From Bin55 sp965203735 (GTDB taxonomy: Bacteria > Pseudomonadota > Gammaproteobacteria > Pseudomonadales > Azotimanducaceae), in NCBI GenBank assembly GCA_965203735.1, contig OZ241909.1, forward strand, positions 3,596,001 to 3,660,000: a stretch of DNA of 64,000 bases. The letters run 5' to 3'. The stretch's first letter is position 1. Each line of letters begins with the position of its first letter. The translations under genes and the position numbers were made by a program. The notes beneath the pieces were generated by a model. The model saw only the letters and a program-made list of their open reading frames with translations. It had not been told where the DNA came from and did not search any database. This document shows, piece after piece, positions 41,167-49,033 of the stretch.

Positions 41167-43497
41167 TCAAGTACTTGATTGTTGCAGTCGCTCTCGAATC
41201 TGTTCAGATGTTTCTTTGGTCTTGTCAAGAGCCATGAGTAAAGGTGGCAAGAAAACAAAGTCAGCCAGCAGAGCGATGACCACGGTCATTCCCACAAGTA
41301 TGCCGAGCGCTTGGTTGCTTGTCAGACCTGACGCACCGAATACCATGAACCCCAATGCGAACACGACAGTTGTCACAAATAGGGCTCGACCGACAGTCCG
41401 AATGGACAGCTGAACCGATTCCGAAGGAAGCATTCCTTCTTTGCGTGCACGTACATATTTGGTCATGAGATGGATCGTATCGTCAACAATGATGCCGAAC
41501 GCAATTGCTGTGACGACAGATGCTGCAACGCCAACCTCCGTGATAAAGTGTCCCCACAGTCCCAGTGCCATAGCAGCAGGAATGAAATTTGGTAACAAAC
41601 TCACGAAGCCCAAACGAAAGCTTCGAAATACCACCAACAGCAGGATCGACACGATCGCCATTGCAACGGCCGTTCCAATCAACATGCCGTGGATATTTCG
41701 CTGAATCGAGTAGGCACCGACCACTGCTACTCCCGTTGCAGTAGTCTTCAGATCTGGCGCGTTTTCATCCAACCAGGCCTGAGCTCGTTGATCGATCGCA
41801 ACTTTCTCTTTTGTGCTCAGACTCTTGAGCACAACCGTCATTCGTGATGCCGACCGTTCGACATTGATGAGGTTGTTGAGGTCGCGTCCCACGGGTAGTG
41901 AGAATTCGTAGAGCAACAGATACTGTGCGGCAAGGTTTGAATCTGTAGGAAGAACGTAAAAATCTGGATTATCGGCGTTCAAATTCTCGTTCAACCGTTT
42001 GATGATGTCGGAGAGCGCAAATACATGAGCTACTTCTGACTGTTCTCGATACCAATCTGCGAACGAGTCGACCTTATTCAGATACTCGACATTTGTAACA
42101 CCACCTTCCACTCCGGAATCGAGTGAGTACTCGTACGTTTCCACACCAGTAAATCTCTCGCTGATGAAGTCAGTGGACTTCCGGAATTCAAACCTCTCGG
42201 TGAGAAGCTCAAGCCAATTCTCTTGAAGTTGGATTCGCGGAACTCCCGCTATTGCCACAATAATCACAACTACGGACGACCAGAAGAGCGGTGTCCTATG
42301 CAAGACTATAAATCTCCCGATTACATCAAAGAGATCCTTTCTATCACTGCGCACTTTCGGGCTTCTAATAGGCACGATCGACAAGAACACCGGTAACAAG
42401 GTCACGGAGAAAACAAACGCAGCCAATGCGCCGAAGGAAACGATATTTCCCAGGACTTGGAAGGGAGGCATCCCAGAGAAGTTCAGGCTCAGAAAGCCAA
42501 TCGATGTTGTGAGTGATGTAAGGAAAACTGGCCACAGGTTATTCGTTATAGAGAGTATGGCGGCTTGCTTCCGATCAAGGTTCTGGCGTAACCCGGCAAA
42601 CATTCCTTCGATGAGGTGAACTGAGTGGGCCACGGTGAGTGCCATCAATACGAACACAGCAGCACCGCTCTCGCCATAAAGCCGCATACCGGTCCAACCG
42701 GCAAATCCCATGGCGGATGAGATGACCACGACCAACATAACAACGATAGCAACCGTACCCCAAAAAGAACGCAACAGGACGATGGCTACTAATAGCATTG
42801 TTCCCAGCGCAATGGGAGCTAAGATGCTCATTTCATCGTTTATTGCATCCCGCATGGCACGATTGAGAATTAATTCACCTGTCAGGTGGTACTCAATGTT
42901 GGGATTGGCTTCTCGCACGTCCGCGGTCATACTGGCGAGATAGTCGGTAACCTCCAATCTGGCAAGAGGTCGGTCCACATCGGGAAGTGCAACGCTTAGC
43001 ATGAGCCCTGCAACTCGACCATCGCGGGAAACAAACCGACCAGTGATTTCCTCGGTAGTGAGCGCAATTGACTCGATTCGGTTTAGGTCTTCGTCGCTCA
43101 GTGAACTCGCATCTTCTAGCAGGGGTTCAACAACCAGCTCGTCTTCGAATCCCTCACTGTGCGAGTAGTTCGTAATCGAATCGACGCGAGTCACGTAAGG
43201 CACCCGCCAGAGTTCGTCAGTTAGCTCTTCAATCGCTATGAGAGTTTCACGATTGAAAATGGTCCCGTTTTTCGGAGAGACCGCAACAAGCGCTGAATCT
43301 GAGAGTGCATAAGTGTTTTCTAGCTGTTCGATCGCGATGATGTGCGGATCATCTTTTCCAAAGTGATTCCGAACATCGACATCTACTTGAACAAGGTACA
43401 GTGTGCCGGCTGCGAGAAGAAGAAATCCACACATCGTAAGTAGAACAGTCAGCCATCTGCGGCTCATTACCAACGATGTGTAGGATTCGGGACTCAC
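41167..43497 (-). CDS. MMPL/RND-family transporter
   Basis: A 776-residue inner-membrane permease with the internal duplication of this superfamily: two halves, each with one TM helix, a large periplasmic domain (about 35-210 and 420-570) and a TM bundle (about 225-380 and 600-760). The motif GIIVDDTIHLMTKYVRARKEG in the second half has the proton-relay acidic pair. The size and layout fit the HpnN/MmpL-like lipid exporters rather than AcrB drug pumps (about 1,040 residues). The start is GTG. It heads an apparent operon with the barrel, LolA-like and GPP34-P450 genes. Confidence 0.9.
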   Translation of the reverse strand: MSPESYTSLVMSRRWLTVLLTMCGFLLLAAGTLYLVQVDVDVRNHFGKDDPHIIAIEQLENTYALSDSALVAVSPKNGTIFNRETLIAIEELTDELWRVPYVTRVDSITNYSHSEGFEDELVVEPLLEDASSLSDEDLNRIESIALTTEEITGRFVSRDGRVAGLMLSVALPDVDRPLARLEVTDYLASMTADVREANPNIEYHLTGELILNRAMRDAINDEMSILAPIALGTMLLVAIVLLRSFWGTVAIVVMLVVVISSAMGFAGWTGMRLYGESGAAVFVLMALTVAHSVHLIEGMFAGLRQNLDRKQAAILSITNNLWPVFLTSLTTSIGFLSLNFSGMPPFQVLGNIVSFGALAAFVFSVTLLPVFLSIVPIRSPKVRSDRKDLFDVIGRFIVLHRTPLFWSSVVVIIVAIAGVPRIQLQENWLELLTERFEFRKSTDFISERFTGVETYEYSLDSGVEGGVTNVEYLNKVDSFADWYREQSEVAHVFALSDIIKRLNENLNADNPDFYVLPTDSNLAAQYLLLYEFSLPVGRDLNNLINVERSASRMTVVLKSLSTKEKVAIDQRAQAWLDENAPDLKTTATGVAVVGAYSIQRNIHGMLIGTAVAMAIVSILLLVVFRSFRLGFVSLLPNFIPAAMALGLWGHFITEVGVAASVVTAIAFGIIVDDTIHLMTKYVRARKEGMLPSESVQLSIRTVGRALFVTTVVFALGFMVFGASGLTSNQALGILVGMTVVIALLADFVFLPPLLMALDKTKETSEQIRERLQQSST

Positions 43498-44196
43498 AGT
43501 GTTCTTAACGTACTAGGCAGATTGCTAGAATCGAGTTTATCACTTTGCTTGACTATACGTTGGAACAACAGCGTCTTCCAGATCGAGTCATGCTGCACCA
43601 AGTGCGAGGAGATCAGGAAGGACTCTGAGAACGCTAACGGTGGATTCTGGGACAAAGTGACTCGGCGCATCCCGAGGTTTGATCGAACCGGTCTTGAGTT
43701 GGCGAACAATCCGTTTCAACCCCCATCCGCAGAACATCCTCAGGAGGAACGAGATGAAGCCGATTGCGAGCGCTTCGAAGCGAAATGATCTACTCTACCT
43801 TAACGCCGTTTCATATTTCCGTCCATCGGTAGTTGGGCATACTTACCGTTTCACATCCGTTGTGACGAAATAAATCCAAGTAATCTCTTTTCTTCACCAG
43901 GACATACGTGAGCTACCAGCACAAATCTTCTTGTACACCCTTGCAAGATCATTCTTGGAAGTCTGCATCTTTAGATTCCGTGATGTGAATCTCGGAGTTG
44001 CACTTGTTAGACAGTCTTTTCCCATTGGAACGTGTGCGATGCGGAACAACCGTACGCAGCAGTTTGGTGGTTCGTCGTAAAACCAGCAAAATGTGAAGAT
44101 TCGGATTGACAAACAGTGTTACGTTTTGATGAAATCTCGAAGTGATAGATTTGAATTGGTTCAATCGAGAAACACACTGAATTCTCTCTCCTACTC
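43498..44196. other. 700-base intergenic region between permease and second Rieske gene
   Basis: Divergent promoter region. Several short frames exist (for example 43522-43788 plus) but none is recognised. No repeat, terminator or RNA was identified. Confidence 0.4.
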
Positions 44197-45234
44197 ATGA
44201 AGTCCGCCGCAGTTGATCGTTTCCCGTTCTCGCCTTTTCCAATTGGGTGGTATTGGGTAGATTTCAGTAAGAATGTCAAGAGCGGAAAGCTGTATTCCAA
44301 ACAGTGGTTAGGACAGAACGTCGTCTTTTGGCGCGATTCCAACGACAAGGTTTGTGTTGCAGATTCGACTTGCCCCCATCTAGGGGCGAACCTGTCGCCG
44401 AATAGAGGTGGCCGTCTAAGAGAAGGTTTCCTAGTATGTCCGTTTCACGGATTTTGCTACGACTCGAGTGGAACCTGCGTGAAGACACCATCAGGTCCTC
44501 CCACGCAAACACTCTCCTTAAACACTTATTCCGTACGCGAAACCGGCGGCGTGATCTATAGTTGGTGGCATCCTGACAAGTCTAACCCCCAATGGGAAAT
44601 TCCCGATTTCGATAAAGGAAATTGGTCCAGCCTCGTTCACGACTCTCGCGTAATACACACCCACCCACAAGAGACCGCTGAGAACGGAGTTGACCTTACT
44701 CATCTTCCATACGTTCACGGGTATTCCAAAGTAGAGAGTCTAGGCCCATTGGAGGTCGAAGGACCGCTTCTTCAAAATCGGTTCACGTTGACTCGTCTAC
44801 TCGGACCGTCGCGGAATCTTAGTGTGACGCTAAATGTATCTGCTGTCGTGTCAATGTGGGGTTTGGGTGTTTCAACCATTGAACCTACTATGGAAGAAGC
44901 AGGTCTCTATATCCGGCAACTAGCACTCTGCACACCCATCGACGGTTCGCGAGTGAACTTTGTTATGGCAATGCAGATGAAAGACATAGAACGCCCCAAC
45001 GCTTTGGCACCGGGACTGGGTTTGGTACCAAAGCGAGCATTAAATGCTGGGTTACTGAGAATATTCTTCAACGTCTACCGCAAAGACATCTCTCAAGACT
45101 TTGAAATTTGGGAGAACAAGAAGTATCTCATCTACCCAAGGGTTAGTCCGGAAGAGAGACCGATCGTTCGATTTCGCCGATATTGTCAGCAGTTCTACGT
45201 AGACTCAGACAAGGTTCAAGGACCTACACCCTAG
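44197..45234 (+). CDS. Rieske non-heme iron oxygenase, sterol/ketosteroid type (2)
   Basis: A 345-residue paralogue of the enzyme at 33822. The Rieske ligands are C59, H61, C81 and H84 (CPHLG...CPFHGFCYD). The iron site is DLTHLPYVHGY, with His169 and His174, and the third ligand is likely the Asp in SQDFEIWENKKY. The closing RYCQQFY is shared. The two paralogues diverge strongly outside motifs, so they probably act at different positions or steps. The family (KshA, DAF-36, SdmA) acts on steroid nuclei. It needs an electron-transfer partner not encoded here. Divergent from the permease operon, upstream of the monooxygenase. Confidence 0.88.
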   Translation: MKSAAVDRFPFSPFPIGWYWVDFSKNVKSGKLYSKQWLGQNVVFWRDSNDKVCVADSTCPHLGANLSPNRGGRLREGFLVCPFHGFCYDSSGTCVKTPSGPPTQTLSLNTYSVRETGGVIYSWWHPDKSNPQWEIPDFDKGNWSSLVHDSRVIHTHPQETAENGVDLTHLPYVHGYSKVESLGPLEVEGPLLQNRFTLTRLLGPSRNLSVTLNVSAVVSMWGLGVSTIEPTMEEAGLYIRQLALCTPIDGSRVNFVMAMQMKDIERPNALAPGLGLVPKRALNAGLLRIFFNVYRKDISQDFEIWENKKYLIYPRVSPEERPIVRFRRYCQQFYVDSDKVQGPTP

Positions 45235-45289
45235 CGTACATCTATCACGTCAGTTCAACTGACCCCCATATTGAGCTAGAGAGTACTGT

Positions 45290-45400
45290 CTAATACCCGC
45301 TAGGCACTGCTTGCTGTTTTCGACTGATTGAACCGACCAAGAACCACACAACGACGGCACCCACAAAGACCGTAACCGTTCGAATTCTGTCCTTGTTCAT
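45290..45400 (-). CDS. Possible small single-span membrane protein (36 residues)
   Basis: A short frame with AGGA about eight bases before its ATG encodes MNKDRIRTV, then a hydrophobic stretch TVFVGAVVVWFLVGSI and a basic tail SRKQQA. This is the layout of a small membrane protein with a positive-inside C-terminus. It lies between the second Rieske gene and the BVMO, on the opposite strand. No homologue is recognised, and it could be chance. Confidence 0.35.
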   Translation of the reverse strand: MNKDRIRTVTVFVGAVVVWFLVGSISRKQQAVPSGY

Positions 45401-45643
45401 CCAAGATCCTCATGAAAGCAGGATCGAGAGCGCTCCCAGCATGGAGGGCATGCCTAGTGCTCCTATTAGTGACGCTACTGTTAGGTTTTCTCATGGCATC
45501 CTAGAAAGTTCTTAATTGGAATATGGAACGCGCTTTTCGGTTCGAACTTGTACTCATTCGAATAAGTGTCAGGAACTCATTACATTGTTCTTTAAGTACA
45601 CTTTGAAGCCCGTGCCAAGGGTCAGAGCAATACCGAAGAGTCG

Positions 45644-47596
45644 ATGAAGCCAAACCAAATTCTTCGATCTGCAAGCAATGAGCAAATTCGCGCTTGTCTC
45701 GAACACGCCCACGTTCCTGCGCTCTTGTGCGTTCTGGTTCACTTGACAGGGGACATCGACTTGCTGCGCGGGGAGATTCGACCGCATGTCGTGCCTATGG
45801 GCAATCCCAATCAATCAATTTCCGAAGAGGCCAAGTCGAAGATAGTCGACGTTGCCCTCGATGTGATCGCTAGGTATCGAGATGGAGAAGTCACTGGTCA
45901 ATCGTTCGATTCGCAATTTATTCCCGAAATGACAAACTTCATTACTGGGGAAAAGCTGTCAGACGAGTACTCAGAATTCGCACTCGCCGAACTTGCAATC
46001 AACGGAACGGGAGCGTACGAAGTTGAAGGCTTTTCATCGATTCCTCAAGTTACGCGGGATCGGTTCAAGGTTGCGATTGTCGGAGCTGGCATGTCGGGGA
46101 TTCTCGCTGCAATTCGACTGAAGCAAGCGGGTATTCCATTTGTCGTGCTTGAGAAGAATGCGGATGTTGGAGGAACTTGGTTTGAAAACCGGTATCCGGG
46201 TTGTCGAGTCGACAGTCCAAACCACGTCTACTCCTACTCCTTCGCGCCTAAGGATTGGCCCCAGCACTTCTCGGATCAATCAGTTCTTCTAGATTACTTC
46301 CGGAACGTGACTGAAGAGTACGATCTTAGAGCACGAATACGATTCAAGACCGAAGTCACGGAAATGCACTATTGCAACGATACGGCTCGATGGACATTGA
46401 ATCTCGATTCTGAAACAGGATCGGATCAAGTATCGGCAAACGCTGTCATCGTCGCTGTAGGACAGTTGAATCGGCCAAAGATGCCGGACATTACGGGACA
46501 AGAACACTTTCATGGTCCCAGCTTTCACTCAGCTCGATGGGATCGATCTGTAGATCTGACAGGCAAACGAGTGGCAATCATTGGAACCGGTGCTTCCGCG
46601 TTCCAATTTACGCCACATGTTGTTAAGCAATCCAAGTCTGTTGATGTCTACCTTAGAACTCCGCCTTGGGTTGCCATCAATCCCCTATATCAGGCATACA
46701 TCAGTGATCAACAGCACTGGTTGCTGAACAACATTCCTTTCTATGCAACTTGGTTTCGGTTTTCCATGTTTTGGACATCGGGCGAAGGACTTCTGTCGAT
46801 GGCTCGCTGCGACCCTTCCTGGGATCGAAGCCAAAACTCGATCAGTGAACCTAACGACAGGTTACGTCAAATGCTGACTCATGGAATTGAGACGCAACTG
46901 AAAGAGCGACCCGACTTGATCGACAAACTCATTCCTAACTACCCGCCGGCCGCCAAACGCATGCTTATCGACGATGGCGATTGGTATCGTGCGCTTAAGA
47001 AATCCAATGTCAGAGTCATCGAAACGAAGATTGAGTCAATTACAGAATCGGGAGTTCAACTTGCGGACGGATCAACGGCCGACTACGACGTCATTTTGTA
47101 CGGAACGGGATTTCAGGCAAACCAGATTCTCTATCCCATGAAAATCTACGGAGTAGGCGGCAAAGAGTTGCGCGAACGTTGGGGCGATGATCCCCGAGCC
47201 TATCTTGGCATAACAATGCCTAACTATCCGAACATGTACACGCTGTACGGTCCGAACACCAACATTGTGGTCAATAGCAGCATCATTTTCTTTTCTGAAT
47301 GCGAAATGCTCTACATCATGCAGAGCATTCGCCACCTTCTCAGCAACAACTATGCTTCGATGGACTGCGACCCTGAATTTCACGATTCGTACAACGAACG
47401 AATCGATCGTGAAAATCTTGAAATGGCGTGGGGGGCTTCAAGCGTCAACACCTGGTACAAGAACGCACACGGCCGAGTGACGCAGTGCTGGCCCGGAACG
47501 CTAGTCGAATTCTGGAAACAATGCAGAGACTTCGATCCCCGAGCCTATCGATGGAGCCAGTCGCCCAAGTCAGCCACCAAACAACCGATCACTTGA
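45644..47596 (+). CDS. Baeyer-Villiger-type flavin monooxygenase with N-terminal extension
   Basis: A 650-residue FAD/NADPH monooxygenase. Residues 147-152 (GAGMSG) and 314-318 (GTGAS) are the two Rossmann fingerprints, and residues 289-299 (FHGPSFHSARW) match the BVMO fingerprint FxGxxxHxxxW exactly. About 140 residues precede the FAD domain, a helical extension also found in 4-hydroxyacetophenone monooxygenase-like enzymes. Such enzymes insert oxygen next to ketones, making esters or lactones, or oxidise heteroatoms. Beside two steroid-type Rieske oxygenases and sterol-methyltransferase homologues, a keto-sterol or other ketone substrate is plausible. No signal peptide. Confidence 0.9.
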   Translation: MKPNQILRSASNEQIRACLEHAHVPALLCVLVHLTGDIDLLRGEIRPHVVPMGNPNQSISEEAKSKIVDVALDVIARYRDGEVTGQSFDSQFIPEMTNFITGEKLSDEYSEFALAELAINGTGAYEVEGFSSIPQVTRDRFKVAIVGAGMSGILAAIRLKQAGIPFVVLEKNADVGGTWFENRYPGCRVDSPNHVYSYSFAPKDWPQHFSDQSVLLDYFRNVTEEYDLRARIRFKTEVTEMHYCNDTARWTLNLDSETGSDQVSANAVIVAVGQLNRPKMPDITGQEHFHGPSFHSARWDRSVDLTGKRVAIIGTGASAFQFTPHVVKQSKSVDVYLRTPPWVAINPLYQAYISDQQHWLLNNIPFYATWFRFSMFWTSGEGLLSMARCDPSWDRSQNSISEPNDRLRQMLTHGIETQLKERPDLIDKLIPNYPPAAKRMLIDDGDWYRALKKSNVRVIETKIESITESGVQLADGSTADYDVILYGTGFQANQILYPMKIYGVGGKELRERWGDDPRAYLGITMPNYPNMYTLYGPNTNIVVNSSIIFFSECEMLYIMQSIRHLLSNNYASMDCDPEFHDSYNERIDRENLEMAWGASSVNTWYKNAHGRVTQCWPGTLVEFWKQCRDFDPRAYRWSQSPKSATKQPIT

Positions 47597-47863
47597 ATGT
47601 CTACTATGCTTGTCATTCGAAAGCGACGTGCATCTGTCTGCAATCTCCAATCCTTCGAATTGGCTAAGTACCATAGTGGGCTATTGAACGTCGTAGCTGC
47701 GAATGCGTTGGTAGCTCGGGCTTGAACTACTTTGGCCAAACCACCAGAAACTTGGTAATTGCACAGTGTTCATTTCGATGGTTCTCTACAAAAGAGGCTA
47801 GACACCATCGACTAACCCGGATTCTCGGCAATCGAAGAGAAGAGTCTCGATAGAGGTATATGC

Positions 47864-48892
47864 GTGGGTAAATTCTTGAAAGAACTAAAGGAAGCGTTTC
47901 GAGAGGGAGAGGTCCACCGTCGCATGAGAGACTTCGAGGATTCGAGTAACCAATCGATATCTCAGTCCAGCGACTCGAATATGCATGACCACGCCCAAAC
48001 CGTAGATCGCTACTACGACGTAAGTACCGGAATCATGGTATTGGGGTGGGGAGAATCTTTGCATTTCGCTCCTTTGACGCCACACGAAACCTTGGAAGAA
48101 TCCAAAGTCCGACATCAGCGACTAATGATTTCAAAGTTAGAGCTGCAAGAGGACATGTATGTTGCGGATATTGGGTGCGGGATCGGTGGTCCCATGCGTC
48201 GTGTCTTGCAGGAGAGCGGAGTTCGGATGGTTGGTATCAACATTAATGAACTTCAGCTGGAGAGAGCCAAGAGGTTAATAACGGAAGCTGGGCTCGAAGA
48301 CAAAGTAGACTTCCAGCAGTGCAGTTTCATGGACATGAGCCACATCAACGACAGAACTTTCGATCGAGGCTATGCAATCGAATCAACGTGTCACGCACCG
48401 GATAGACTTCAAGCTTACAAGGAGATATTTCGAGTCTTAAAACCTGGTGCACTATTCTGGGGACAGGAGATGTGCATGACCGATAGCTTCGACCCCAAGG
48501 ACACCCAACACAATGCAATCAAACGTGATCTCATGAAAGGTATTGCACTTAAGGACATCGTGTCTTTTGAAGAAGTCAATCGAAGCCTTGAATCTGCGGG
48601 ATTCGAAGTTATCGAGGGTATGGATCGTGACCAACAGGAAGAGCCATCCACACCGTGGTATCAACCCATGCAGAATCGCCAAGGGACACTTGGAAGCTTC
48701 TTGCGAAGAGTGCCTTTAGGTCGAAAGGCAATCTTTGCGGGATTAAGACTTGCTGAGGTATTCAAGCAGTTTCCGAGGGGCTCAGCGGAGGTCGTCCGAT
48801 TTCTCGACGAAACCGCAGAAGCATATGTCGCTGGCGGTGAGAGCGGTATTTTTACGCCTCTGTACTGCTTTCTAGCACGCAAACCACAGTAG
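47864..48892 (+). CDS. Sterol C-24 methyltransferase-like SAM methyltransferase (intact)
   Basis: A 342-residue protein of the Erg6/SMT type. It has RYYD (49-52), GWGESLHFAP (61-70), SAM motif I ADIGCGIGGP (101-110), IESTCHAPD (172-180), FRVLKPGALFWGQE, and a C-terminal SMT-like domain. Erg6 enzymes methylate the sterol side chain at C-24; the ExTCHAP segment is specific to this family among class I methyltransferases. The GTG start follows AGAGG by about eight bases. It has the same length and layout as the interrupted gene at 35003 but is clearly diverged, so it may use a different substrate. Relatives such as tocopherol and phosphoethanolamine methyltransferases are less similar in these motifs. 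Confidence 0.85.
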   Translation: MGKFLKELKEAFREGEVHRRMRDFEDSSNQSISQSSDSNMHDHAQTVDRYYDVSTGIMVLGWGESLHFAPLTPHETLEESKVRHQRLMISKLELQEDMYVADIGCGIGGPMRRVLQESGVRMVGININELQLERAKRLITEAGLEDKVDFQQCSFMDMSHINDRTFDRGYAIESTCHAPDRLQAYKEIFRVLKPGALFWGQEMCMTDSFDPKDTQHNAIKRDLMKGIALKDIVSFEEVNRSLESAGFEVIEGMDRDQQEEPSTPWYQPMQNRQGTLGSFLRRVPLGRKAIFAGLRLAEVFKQFPRGSAEVVRFLDETAEAYVAGGESGIFTPLYCFLARKPQ

Positions 48893-49033
48893 CTTCGGGC
48901 GAAGTTGGATTTACAGAAGAACTATCAGATCGGGCGCACTGGATTCAGTTGTGAAAAGCCTCGTATTACCGCAAGACCCGGTCAGGCTACGAGTGGAACC
49001 ACACCTCTGCCAAAGGCTTCAATTTGTCCCCAG

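Noticed and set aside
43522..43788. 88-codon plus-strand frame near the permease start, considered as a transposase trace
   Set aside because: No catalytic motif or inverted repeats could be found.
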